Of a stretch of 41,054 bases of DNA, positions 15,757 through 23,924 are shown piece by piece. Within the stretch, counting starts at the first letter, position 1. Each line of letters starts with the position of its first letter. The stretch lies in assembly GCA_944383825.1 (NCBI GenBank), contig CALWRA010000026.1, positions 1-41,054 on the forward strand, written 5' to 3'. The notes under the pieces are model-generated. The model had not been told where the DNA came from and made no database searches. It saw nothing but the letters and a program-made list of their open reading frames with translations. Made by a program: the position numbers and the translations under genes. Source of the DNA: an uncultured Acetatifactor sp. (GTDB lineage Bacteria; Bacillota; Clostridia; Lachnospirales; Lachnospiraceae).

Positions 15757-17070
15757 TTATCTTTCCATTTTCCAGAAGAATGCGCTGTAAGCCGGAAGTC
15801 TGCTTCCCCCCCCAAAATCATGCTTTTCATTACTGATCAGGTCTACCGCCGTGCCGCATCCCGCATCAAAATGGGCTGTAAACTCCGTCTCATCCGCATT
15901 AATTGCCACGAAAACTCTTTCCCTTTCCGATTTTCTCTCAAAAATACATTGTTTATTTGTCAGCAATACAGAACGAAATCCGCCGTAATTAAGAGCCTCC
16001 GAATTCTTTTTTGCATGACTGAGTTTGGAGATCCAATCACACAGCTCGTTCCACACCGGTTTATCAAAACATGCTCTAAGCGCCGGATCTCCCTCCTCCT
16101 TCCGCGCTTTTGTCCCCCATTCGCTGCCGTAATAGACACAGGGCGTTCCGGGCATTCCAAACAAAAGCGCATAAATCAAAGGAAGATGCCTTTCATTGGT
16201 CAGAATACTGGCAATCCTGGTCACATCATGATTGTCCGCAAAGGAAAGCAAATGCTTGCCCTTGTACAGCGTCCAGCTTTCCGGCCCGAACTGCCTCATA
16301 AGGGAATGATTGATCTCAAATAGGTTCATGCTGTTAAAGCTGCTGTAAAGTCCTTTATAGCATTCATAATTCGTAGCGGAGTGAAGCATCTGGTCGTTCA
16401 CCAGACGGTTGTAATCCCCGTGAATCATCTCTCCCACCAGGTAAAAATCCTTCTTCAGCGTCTGGGTAAAGCTGCGCAGCTTTCTTACAAAATCCTCATC
16501 CAAACTATACGCCACATCCAGCCGAAGCCCATCAATGTCAAATTCCTCCACCCAAAGCTTCACGCTTTCCAGAAGATAGGAAACCACCTCTTCATTGCGC
16601 AGATTCAGCTTTACGAGACCATAGTTTCCCTCCCATCCTTCATACCAGAGCCCATCATCGAAGCTGGAATTGCCATATAAATCAATATGATAAAACCAAT
16701 TCAAATACGGAGAATGCTCCCTGTTCTTCACCACATCCAAAAAGGGGCCAAACCCCCTTCCCACATGGTTGAACACACCGTCCAGCACCACACGGATGCC
16801 ATTTTCATGGAGCGCCCTGCAAACCTCCTTAAAATCCTCGTTCGTTCCCAGACGAACATCAATTTTCCGATAATCCCTGGTATTATATCCATGAGTATCC
16901 GATTCAAAAATCGGTGAGAAATAAACTGCGTTGGCGCCAAGCTTTTTTATATGCGGAATCCAGTCCTCCACCTTTTTTATACGATGCTGCAGCACTCCGT
17001 CATTTTCAAAGGGCACATCGCAGAATCCCAAAGGATATATTTGATAAAACACACTTTCATAAGCCCACAT
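15757..17070 (-). CDS. Intracellular GH13 alpha-amylase-family glycosidase
   Basis: A 437-residue GH13 enzyme acting on alpha-1,4-glucans or maltodextrins. Conserved regions are all visible: DGVFNHVG (97-104), GLRLDVAY with the nucleophile D185, LVGEMIHGDY with the acid/base E214, and SFADNHDVTR with the transition-state stabiliser D282. The C-terminal beta domain is short. There is no signal peptide, so it works in the cytoplasm on imported dextrins or stored glycogen. The start at 17070 (MWAYESVFYQIYPLGF) has AGGAAAG upstream. It is a single-gene unit between its own terminator and a 257-bp upstream gap. The exact specificity (alpha-amylase, neopullulanase-like or debranching) cannot be told from motifs. 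Confidence 0.9.
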   Translation of the reverse strand: MWAYESVFYQIYPLGFCDVPFENDGVLQHRIKKVEDWIPHIKKLGANAVYFSPIFESDTHGYNTRDYRKIDVRLGTNEDFKEVCRALHENGIRVVLDGVFNHVGRGFGPFLDVVKNREHSPYLNWFYHIDLYGNSSFDDGLWYEGWEGNYGLVKLNLRNEEVVSYLLESVKLWVEEFDIDGLRLDVAYSLDEDFVRKLRSFTQTLKKDFYLVGEMIHGDYNRLVNDQMLHSATNYECYKGLYSSFNSMNLFEINHSLMRQFGPESWTLYKGKHLLSFADNHDVTRIASILTNERHLPLIYALLFGMPGTPCVYYGSEWGTKARKEEGDPALRACFDKPVWNELCDWISKLSHAKKNSEALNYGGFRSVLLTNKQCIFERKSERERVFVAINADETEFTAHFDAGCGTAVDLISNEKHDFGGGSRLPAYSAFFWKMER

Positions 17071-17327
17071 TTCTCTTTCTTCCTTTCTGATTTTTTTGTG
17101 CTGTACAAATAACTTAATTGACCGGAGTAATTGACTGAACCAGTACTAAAACAGCTCTGTCTACACAAATGAATTCCCCTGATTTTGAAGCTGATGTCAT
17201 TTTTAAGGGAGATTTTTTCGAGAAATCCACCAAATCCACAAAGTTATCCACATTTACACATATGTCATTTTACCATTTTTTCAATGTCATTTCCATAGTT
17301 TTTGATGCCGTACTCTTCAAAATATTC
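17071..17327. other. Intergenic region with tandem ATCCAC boxes and short direct repeats
   Basis: No gene is seen. At 17223-17252 three ATCCAC-containing 9-mers lie in a row (AAATCCACC, AAATCCACA, AAG, then TTATCCACA, which equals the DnaA-box consensus). ATGTCATTT occurs three times (17194, 17262, 17284), and TAATTGAC twice with a 13-bp period (17115 and 17128), just upstream of the amylase. These may be binding sites; none is assigned. Confidence 0.4.
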
Positions 17328-19964
17328 TCATAGCCATTCGTTCCAAAAGCGCTCCACTCTTTTGGCTACAGTATCCACACTCACTATTTCAAATGTCTCC
17401 CACTCTCTGGGAAACAGTCTCTGATAAGCGGGCTGCAGAAATCTTTCATCCAAAAGGGCGATGATCCCTACATCCTGCGCTGTACGGATAACTCTTCCAG
17501 CTGCCTGCAGCACCTTGTTCATCCCCGGATAACGATAGGAATAATCAAATCCGTTCTCGCCGTCCGTGTCAAAATAATTTTTCAGTATCTCCCGTTCGCT
17601 ACAGACTTGGGGCAATCCCGTTCCTACAATAATAACGCCGATCAGGCTGTCATTCTTCAGGTCGATTCCCTCGCTGAAAATGCCTCCCAGCACGCAGAAA
17701 CCAATCAGCGTCTGTTCCTCTGTCTGTATTTCCATATCGATCCCCGTCTGCCTCTCCCATTCTCTGCTCTCCCTGAATCTGGATAGAAATTCCTCTCTTT
17801 CCCCTTCTCCTCTGTAATCGCTTTGCAAAATACACTCGATGCTTTCATCCGCAAAATTTCGGTTATATTTTTCATACACCTCCTGAAGAAACAAATAGGA
17901 AGGACAAAACACCATATAATTTCCATGTCTGTTTTTTACAATTTCATGAATATATCTGGCTATATTGCAATACTCCTCTTCAGACCGCCTGGTATATTTG
18001 CTGGTTACATCCTTTGCTATAAACAATGCCTTCTTGTCGGGCTGAAATACGGTTTTTGCGTATATCTCATAATCCTCCTCAGTCCCTCCCAGCAGTCCCT
18101 TATAATATTGTATGGGCAGGAAAGTTGCCGAAAAGAGTATGGAGCTTCTGCCCCTTTGCATACATTCCCTAAGATTTTTCCCGGGATTTACGCAAAACAG
18201 CTTCAGCAGGAAATCTCCGTTCGCTTCTATTTGAGTATATTTTACATAGAATTCATCCAGACGCTCATAGATATCCAGGAAATGACTGACTTCATAATAA
18301 AAATCCAATAGCTTCTCCCGGAGGGGCAGTTCACTCTCCTCCTGCTCGTCCAAATACTCATCCATAAGGGAATGAAGGCGCATCAATACCTTTACAAAAG
18401 AGTCAATGCTTTCCGTCAGTTTAAACTGGCCGCACTCCCGTTTTAACGCCAACAGCTCTCGACTGCATTTATCCAGATAATACTCCATCCTTTCTCCGTA
18501 CCCCTGTCTTACAAACACACTGCTTCCCTTTAATTTCCCGCCCCTGAGAAGCAAAGCCTCCTGTTCCTCATCCTCTGGCGGCAGCTTGTGGTAAGGCTCA
18601 TCCTCCGCATCCATTTGCTTCTTCTCCTCACATAAATACGACGATCCTGTCATATCAAGTGTCATTTGTCCAATTACTTGATTTTTTCTTTGCTTTTCTA
18701 ATATTTCTGACAATATCGTCTTTTTTATTTCCTTCTTCATTTCCTGAAAATCTTCTTTGATTAACGATGCGCTGTACATTTCTCTGCCTCTCTCCAGAAG
18801 ATTATGGGCTTCATCAATCAAAAAGATATAGTCCCCCTTAACCCCATCTCCAAAAAATCTTCTGAGATAGATATGGGGATCAAAGAGATAATTATAATCA
18901 CAAATCACTCCATCAGAAAATAAGCTCATGTCCAGGCACATTTCAAAAGGACACACTTGATGCCTTTGAGCATATTTCTCTACCTTTTCCCTGGTAAAGC
19001 TCTCCTCGTTTGTCAGCAAGTCAAACACAGCCTGATTGATACGGTCATAATGCCCTTTTGCATAAGGGCAATGCTGAGGATTGCATTCCACATCCTCCTG
19101 AAAACATATTTTCTCCTTGGCCGTCAGCACCACGCTTTTGAACCGCAGCCCCTGAAGCCGCAGCATTTCAACGGTATCCTCCGCCACAGTTCTTGTAATT
19201 GTTTTTGCCGTCAGATAAAAGATCTTTTCACCCATTTTCATTCCCATAGCCTTTATGGCGGGAAACAAGGTTGAAATCGTCTTGCCGACCCCTGTAGGCG
19301 CTTCCAAAAACAGCTTCCTTCCATGATATATGGTTCTGTAAACGCCGGAGACCAGCTCTCTTTGCCCATCTCTGTACGGAAAAGGAAACTCCAGGCCGTC
19401 TATGGATTCCAGGCGCAGTCTTTTCCAATGCCAAGCATAATCAGACCATTTTTTGTATTCTTCAAGCAGTTTCCCAAACCATTTCTCCAGCTCCTCAAAA
19501 GTGTAATCCTCCAAAAAGTATCGGATTTCCTCCGTCTCCATATTGCAGTAGGTCAGACGTACTTTGATCTGTTCTTTCTTTTTTTGCAGTCCGTAAATAT
19601 ATCCGTAGCATTTCGCCTGGGCTTCATGAATCGGCACAGGCTCTCTCATTTTTCCCACGTCCCTGTAGGTCCCCTTGATTTCATCAATCATGGTTCCCTC
19701 AAGTCCATCAACAATTCCATCCGCTCTGCCTTCCACTATCAGTGTATACTCTCCCATTTTGCGGCTATGGCTCAGAACCACCTCCGCCTGATAATCCGCT
19801 CCCATTCTTTTCTGAATCATCCGGTGGATGCGGCTTCCCTCCTGCATGGCATTTTCCGGAGCAGCTTTTCGTCTGTTGTCAATGTCTCCACAGCGCAGAA
19901 GAAATTCCACCAAGCTTCTGGCTGAAACCCTGATTTCTCCCTCTGATCCTGTTCCACTTTTCAT
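17328..19964 (-). CDS. PD-(D/E)XK nuclease fused to an Fe-S XPD/DinG-like DNA helicase
   Basis: An 878-residue protein with two modules. Residues 10-130 form a RecB/Cas4-type nuclease with all expected residues: H47 in GSRIHRMI, D82 in VEGRADGIVD, E95/K97 in IDEIKGT and Q116 in EAQAKCYGYIYG. Residues 195-870 form a superfamily 2 helicase of the XPD/DinG class: Walker A APTGVGKT (222-229), cysteines at 287, 294, 299, 338 and 343 suited to a 4Fe-4S cluster, DEAH at 384-387, and motif VI QAAGRVIRTAQD. Such 5'-3' helicases unwind damaged or recombining DNA; the nuclease would trim the unwound strand. The start at 19964 has GGGAGGAA upstream behind a TCCG/CGGA hairpin. It is probably transcribed from its own or the upstream gene's promoter; none was clear. 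Confidence 0.88.
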   Translation of the reverse strand: MKSGTGSEGEIRVSARSLVEFLLRCGDIDNRRKAAPENAMQEGSRIHRMIQKRMGADYQAEVVLSHSRKMGEYTLIVEGRADGIVDGLEGTMIDEIKGTYRDVGKMREPVPIHEAQAKCYGYIYGLQKKKEQIKVRLTYCNMETEEIRYFLEDYTFEELEKWFGKLLEEYKKWSDYAWHWKRLRLESIDGLEFPFPYRDGQRELVSGVYRTIYHGRKLFLEAPTGVGKTISTLFPAIKAMGMKMGEKIFYLTAKTITRTVAEDTVEMLRLQGLRFKSVVLTAKEKICFQEDVECNPQHCPYAKGHYDRINQAVFDLLTNEESFTREKVEKYAQRHQVCPFEMCLDMSLFSDGVICDYNYLFDPHIYLRRFFGDGVKGDYIFLIDEAHNLLERGREMYSASLIKEDFQEMKKEIKKTILSEILEKQRKNQVIGQMTLDMTGSSYLCEEKKQMDAEDEPYHKLPPEDEEQEALLLRGGKLKGSSVFVRQGYGERMEYYLDKCSRELLALKRECGQFKLTESIDSFVKVLMRLHSLMDEYLDEQEESELPLREKLLDFYYEVSHFLDIYERLDEFYVKYTQIEANGDFLLKLFCVNPGKNLRECMQRGRSSILFSATFLPIQYYKGLLGGTEEDYEIYAKTVFQPDKKALFIAKDVTSKYTRRSEEEYCNIARYIHEIVKNRHGNYMVFCPSYLFLQEVYEKYNRNFADESIECILQSDYRGEGEREEFLSRFRESREWERQTGIDMEIQTEEQTLIGFCVLGGIFSEGIDLKNDSLIGVIIVGTGLPQVCSEREILKNYFDTDGENGFDYSYRYPGMNKVLQAAGRVIRTAQDVGIIALLDERFLQPAYQRLFPREWETFEIVSVDTVAKRVERFWNEWL

Positions 19965-20017
19965 CCCATTCCTCCCATCCGTCTAAGCGGACATCAGTTT
20001 ATCTTCCATGAAGCAAA

Positions 20018-20056
20018 ACTCCCTATGCAGATAGTACTCTATCTTACATAGGGAGT
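20018..20056 (-). terminator. Terminator of the HPr-like gene
   Basis: ACTCCCTATG (20018-20027) and CATAGGGAGT (20047-20056) form a 10-bp perfect stem, continued by AGATAG/CTATCT inside. On the minus strand it is followed by TTTTGC. It lies 66 bp past the gene's stop codon. Confidence 0.7.
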
Positions 20057-20122
20057 CAAATTCATCGCAATAGAAGGCTCTCATAAGCGCCTGCTGCTGT
20101 TTCCTTTCGCTGCCGGCTTTTA

Positions 20123-20347
20123 TCAGCAGGCAATGGCGTACTCTTTTAACATTTTCTCCAGTTCCGCATTATAGCCATCATAGGATACCGTCAGCGGCTT
20201 TGTGAAATCCAGGCCGTAAACACCAAGAAATGACTTAGCATCTACTATATATCGGTTATAAGAAATATCGATGTCAAAATCACATTTGGTAGTTACATCA
20301 ACAAAGCGCTGGACTTCATCAGGTGTTAATCGAATTGTTCTTGTCAT
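20123..20347 (-). CDS. HPr-like small protein lacking the phosphorylated histidine
   Basis: A 74-residue protein, start at 20347 (MTRTIRLTPDEVQRF) with GGAAGGAT upstream; a longer in-frame reading lies in the AT-rich promoter region and is not credible. The second half, NRYIVDAKSFLGVYGLDFTKPLTVSY, matches the HPr 'KSIMGVMSLGI' helix and following strand. The first half lacks the GIHARPA segment with His15, and residue 46 is not an obvious HPr regulatory serine region, although S and LGV are retained. It is therefore not a phosphocarrier of the sugar PTS. It may be a degenerate HPr-fold protein with a binding role. It is monocistronic, with its own promoter and terminator. Confidence 0.75.
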   Translation of the reverse strand: MTRTIRLTPDEVQRFVDVTTKCDFDIDISYNRYIVDAKSFLGVYGLDFTKPLTVSYDGYNAELEKMLKEYAIAC

Positions 20348-20392
20348 AATTATCCTTCCTTTCCAATCCTTACAAATACTACCATTACAAAG

Positions 20393-20420
20393 ATTATACC
20401 CAAAAAAATGTAAAAGTAAA
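20393..20420 (-). promoter_or_regulatory. Promoter of the HPr-like gene
   Basis: TTTACT (20415-20420), a 16-bp spacer and perfect TATAAT (20393-20398) on the minus strand, 46 bp before the start codon. Confidence 0.65.
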
Positions 20421-20575
20421 GCCTTTTTTATTGTTTGCGTTTCGCCAGAATTTACCTGTATTTTACATATAATTACATTTTGCCTGTTAACGCAAAAAAT
20501 AAAAATAATGTTTTGTATGTTTTGCACACACAGCGCTTTACTGCAATAAACAAAGGTATTGTAATTTAGTGGATT

Positions 20576-21337
20576 TTACTCAAATTCTATCATATATTCT
20601 TGGAATCTGAGAGGAAGCATATTTTGCTGCAGTTTTTTATTTTCCCGTTCCTTCACAGCTAATTTATGACAGAAACAGCGGAACAGTTCCTGATATTCAT
20701 CTTCCCTTGCCGACAGTTCCCTGTGCTCAGGTTTCTTCGCCGCTTCATCCTTTCGCACCACATACCATTGTCCTCCTGCCGGATGTACGCCGAAAAGCCC
20801 CCTGATTTCATCGTAAATGATAAAGTTTTCTCCAGGCAGTCTGTCGGAAAAATGCGGCATCAAAAATGTAAGCAAATTATTTTGGGGACCCATTACAGCA
20901 AAAAGAAGACCGCTTTTTAATTCCCGAAACCGAAGAAAGCCTCTCAGGTGATGATTCTCATTTTGGGCGGCTCTGGCCAGTGTAAATGCAAGATGGATCC
21001 ATTGATTGCCAAGATCGTCAAACAAATGTCCTCTGGAACATTTTTCCCCAAGCCCCAAAGCCACAGTCTGATAGACAGCCTGCGCCTTTTCTTCATGTGA
21101 GGACGAAAGGGCAAGACAGAGCCTCAGATAGTCATCCTCTCCAAATCTTACCTTCAAAGTGTTCATTACCTTCAGGGTCTTCTCTCCCTCTGCATCCACC
21201 GTCACATACCGGGCAAACAAAAAAAGCTCCCCATTCACAGTAATCCGCGTGTCTTCCGGACTGCGTCCGTCCTGATACGCATTATAAATTGCCGTAAAAA
21301 TTCCTTCCAGAGAATCCTCACATTGATATACCGTCAT
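20576..21337 (-). CDS. DUF4130 DNA-metabolism protein (TIGR03915 type)
   Basis: A 253-residue protein. The start at 21337 (MTVYQCEDSLEGIFTAIYNAY) is chosen over the ATG seven codons upstream because GAAGAGG lies at the right distance. The opening 'V/IYxCEDSxEGIFTAIYxAY' and the core HLRGFLRFREL, LLTFLMPHFSDRLP, ENFIIYDEIRGLFGVH and LFRCFCHKLAVKER are signatures of DUF4130. In Proteobacteria this domain is fused to a family 4-like uracil-DNA glycosylase. In Firmicutes it is a separate gene always next to a radical SAM partner, as here (32 bp downstream of it). No uracil-DNA glycosylase domain is present. The molecular function is unknown; a DNA repair role is inferred from the partner, the family and the LexA-type box in the promoter. 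Confidence 0.85.
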   Translation of the reverse strand: MTVYQCEDSLEGIFTAIYNAYQDGRSPEDTRITVNGELFLFARYVTVDAEGEKTLKVMNTLKVRFGEDDYLRLCLALSSSHEEKAQAVYQTVALGLGEKCSRGHLFDDLGNQWIHLAFTLARAAQNENHHLRGFLRFRELKSGLLFAVMGPQNNLLTFLMPHFSDRLPGENFIIYDEIRGLFGVHPAGGQWYVVRKDEAAKKPEHRELSAREDEYQELFRCFCHKLAVKERENKKLQQNMLPLRFQEYMIEFE

Positions 21338-21368
21338 ACAATTCCTCTTCTCCTTCATAAAATACGGT

Positions 21369-22721
21369 TCAGAGCTGCCCCCATGCTGTCTGCAGCCTTT
21401 CCTGCGCTTTTACAGGGCGCATAAACATTTCATCGTCAAAAAGCGACATCTGCCGGTAGCTCATGCCATCGCTCCCAAACCTGATACGGTCCTTTGTATC
21501 CGTCAGATTCCGTACAATATAATCCTCATCCATTTTCAGCGGATACATTGTCTTTCCACAGCAGGTAATAAAATAGACGGCTCTCTTTAATACCACTCCT
21601 ATTTTCCTTAAATCGGTAAAGCTGAGCTTTGCCTTTCTGCGGGCTGCTATAATTCTCTGAGCGCTTTTTACGCCGATTCCCGGTACTCGCAGCAGGTTTT
21701 CATACGGCGCCCTGTTAATCTCTACGGGAAATTGCTCCAGATGGCGTACCGCCCAGTCCTCCTTGGGATCAAGCATGACGTTGAAAAAAGGACGCTTCTC
21801 GTCCAAAAGCTCCTCCGCCCGGAAGCCGTAAAAGCGGAGCAGCCAATCCGCCTGGTACAACCGGTGCTCCCGCAGAAGCGGCGGCCCTCCCGGCAGAGCG
21901 GGAAGGCTCTTGTCCTCGTTTACCTTCACGAAAGCCGAGTAAAACACTCTCTTAAGCTCAAATTTCTCATACAGGCTCTGCGCCACATTCAGAATCTGAT
22001 AGTCGCTTTCCTGAGTTGCTCCGATAATCATTTGAGTTGACTGTCCTCCGCCCACAAACCTGGGGGCGCTGCGGTAAACCGCCAGCTCGTTCTGATTTGC
22101 ATGAATCCCATTTTGTATCAGCCGCATGGGAGCGAGAATATTCTTGCGGTGCTTGTTGGGCGCCAGCGTACGCAATCCTTCCGCTGTGGGCAGCTCCAAA
22201 TTGACGCTCATTCTGTCCACAAGATAGCCCAGACGGCGTATAAGCTCTTCATCCGCCCCCGGAATCGCCTTGACGTGAATATACCCGTTAAACCGGCAGC
22301 GGTTACGCAGCAGCCATATGGTGCGGTAAAGCAATTCCATGGTAAGCGTAGGACTTTGCAATATGCCGGAGCTTAAAAACAATCCTTCAATATAATTTCT
22401 CCGGTAAAACTCCATGGTAAGCGTACAGATCTCTGCAGGAGTAAAAGTTGCTCTGGGAATATCGTTTGTGCAGCGGTTCCTGCAATACTTACAGTCATAA
22501 ATACATTCGTTTGTCAAAAGAATCTTCAAAAGTGAAATGCATCTCCCATCGCTGCTGAAGCTGTGGCAGATGCCGCTGGCCACGCAGTTCCCCATAGAAA
22601 CGCCGTTGCCCTTCCTGTCAACGCCGCTGGAAGTACAGGCCACATCATACTTGGCCGCATCCGCCAGAATTGCCAGCTTATCCATCAGGGTTCTCTCCTG
22701 CCCCGCACTCAGATATTCCAT
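21369..22721 (-). CDS. Radical SAM putative DNA modification/repair protein (TIGR03916 type)
   Basis: From 22721 (MEYLSAGQERTLMDKLAILA; GGAGG eight bases upstream) the protein has 450 residues; the longer frame to 22769 runs into the promoter. The radical SAM cluster motif is CIYDCKYC (C73, C77, C80). An N-terminal KYDVACTSSGVDRKG and additional cysteines (C46, C53, C61) follow the family pattern. Near 345-370, YENLLRVPGIGVKSAQRIIAARR-like text (shown in part: VPGIGVKSAQRI) is a helix-hairpin-helix DNA-binding motif. The protein probably acts on damaged DNA by a radical mechanism, like spore photoproduct lyase in principle, but the substrate is unknown. It is first in a two-gene operon with DUF4130. 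Confidence 0.88.
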   Translation of the reverse strand: MEYLSAGQERTLMDKLAILADAAKYDVACTSSGVDRKGNGVSMGNCVASGICHSFSSDGRCISLLKILLTNECIYDCKYCRNRCTNDIPRATFTPAEICTLTMEFYRRNYIEGLFLSSGILQSPTLTMELLYRTIWLLRNRCRFNGYIHVKAIPGADEELIRRLGYLVDRMSVNLELPTAEGLRTLAPNKHRKNILAPMRLIQNGIHANQNELAVYRSAPRFVGGGQSTQMIIGATQESDYQILNVAQSLYEKFELKRVFYSAFVKVNEDKSLPALPGGPPLLREHRLYQADWLLRFYGFRAEELLDEKRPFFNVMLDPKEDWAVRHLEQFPVEINRAPYENLLRVPGIGVKSAQRIIAARRKAKLSFTDLRKIGVVLKRAVYFITCCGKTMYPLKMDEDYIVRNLTDTKDRIRFGSDGMSYRQMSLFDDEMFMRPVKAQERLQTAWGQL

Positions 22722-22757
22722 TACCGCTTCCTCCGTGCAAACACTTGTTCTTTTACC

Positions 22758-22786
22758 AGAATAGCACATATGTTCGATTTTGGCAA
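22758..22786 (-). promoter_or_regulatory. Promoter with LexA (SOS) box for the radical SAM/DUF4130 operon
   Basis: On the minus strand TTGCCA (22781-22786), a 17-bp spacer and TATTCT (22758-22763) preceded by TGC. The spacer holds CGAACATATGTGCT (22763-22776), which fits the Gram-positive SOS box CGAACRNRYGTTYG at 12 of 14 positions. A repressor bound there would cover both promoter elements. Confidence 0.65.
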
Positions 22787-22886
22787 GATATTTCTCTGTA
22801 AAAAAAGCACTTGCAAAACCGGCGAAAAAGCAGTTAAATAATAGAGTAAGTTAAATTATGCCATCAGGAAAGCAGGAAACAATCTT

Positions 22887-23897
22887 ATGTCAAATTTATT
22901 TTTACCGCCTAATTACCACTCGCAGCTGAATCTGTATCAGACTCAGATTGCCATTAAAACAGTGAAGGATTTCTTTCAGACTCTGCTTGCAGAGCGTCTG
23001 CATCTTCTGAGAGTATCCGCTCCTCTGTTCGTAGATCCCTCCTCCGGTTTAAACGACAATTTAAACGGTGTGGAGCGCCCCGTCACCTTTGATATCAAGT
23101 ATCAGAATGGAAGGGAAGCGGAGATTGTTCAGTCCCTTGCCAAATGGAAACGCTACGCCTTAAAAAGATACGGCTTTTCCGCAGGAGAGGGCCTCTATAC
23201 AGATATGAGCGCCATACGCAGGGATGAAGAGACCGACAATATCCATTCCGTCTATGTGGATCAATGGGACTGGGAAAAGATTATCTCCAAAGAGGACCGA
23301 AGCCTGGATACCCTGAAGGATGCTGTCCGCACAGTCTACAAGGTGTTGCGCAAAACGGAAAAATATATGTCCATACAGTTTGATTATATTGAGGAAATTC
23401 TCCCCCAGGATATTTTCTTTATTACCACCAGAGAACTGGAGGAAATGTTTCCTGACTATTCTCCCAAAGAAAGAGAATACTACATAGCAAAAGCCAAGGG
23501 GGCTGTATGTATTATGCAGATTGGAGATTTGCTGGAAAGCGGTATTCCGCACGATGGCCGCGCTCCGGATTACGATGATTGGAGCCTCAATGCGGATATT
23601 GTAGTTTATTATCCTGTTTTGGATATTGCCCTGGAGCTTTCCAGCATGGGCATCCGGGTGGATAAAGAGGCCCTGCTTTCCCAGCTCGATAAATCCGGGT
23701 GCATGGAACGGGCATCGCTTCCTTTCCACCAAGCGGTAATCAATGAAGAACTTCCCTACACCATCGGAGGCGGAATCGGCCAGTCCCGCATCTGCATGTT
23801 TTTCTTAAGAAAAGCTCACATCGGTGAAGTACAGTGCTCTCTCTGGCCTGAATCGGTTATGCAGGAGGCCGAAAAAAAGGGACTGCAGCTTTTATAA
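22887..23897 (+). CDS. asnA: Aspartate-ammonia ligase (asparagine synthetase A)
   Basis: A 336-residue enzyme of the class II aminoacyl-tRNA synthetase-like fold that makes asparagine from aspartate, ammonia and ATP. Family text is clear: QTQIAIKTVKDFFQ, LHLLRVSAPLFVDPSSGLND, NGVERPVTFDIK, SVYVDQWDWEKII, and the C-terminal GGGIGQSRICMFFLRK. The length is the family's usual 330. The start at 22887 has GCAGGAAAC upstream. A plausible promoter is TTGCAA then TTAAAT with a 17-bp gap at about 22811-22839. It is divergent from the radical SAM operon. The stop codon is inside the loop of its terminator. With gltBD nearby, this side of the window handles nitrogen assimilation. Confidence 0.95.
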   Translation: MSNLFLPPNYHSQLNLYQTQIAIKTVKDFFQTLLAERLHLLRVSAPLFVDPSSGLNDNLNGVERPVTFDIKYQNGREAEIVQSLAKWKRYALKRYGFSAGEGLYTDMSAIRRDEETDNIHSVYVDQWDWEKIISKEDRSLDTLKDAVRTVYKVLRKTEKYMSIQFDYIEEILPQDIFFITTRELEEMFPDYSPKEREYYIAKAKGAVCIMQIGDLLESGIPHDGRAPDYDDWSLNADIVVYYPVLDIALELSSMGIRVDKEALLSQLDKSGCMERASLPFHQAVINEELPYTIGGGIGQSRICMFFLRKAHIGEVQCSLWPESVMQEAEKKGLQLL

Positions 23898-23910
23898 GCT
23901 GCGGTCCCTT
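23877..23910. terminator. Bidirectional terminator at the end of asnA
   Basis: AAGGGAC plus GCAGCTT (23877-23891) pairs with AAGCTGC plus GTCCCTT (23896-23910) around a TTAT loop, followed by TTGC on plus and preceded by a long A-run that gives a T-run on minus. The asnA stop codon TAA is inside it, and it can also end the opposite transcript. Confidence 0.85.
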
Positions 23911-23924
23911 TTGCTTCATGACAA

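Noticed and set aside
20348..20527. N-terminal extension of the HPr-like protein to 20527
   Set aside because: It would cover the consensus TATAAT promoter and is AT-rich with no family similarity; the start at 20347 has a proper ribosome binding site.
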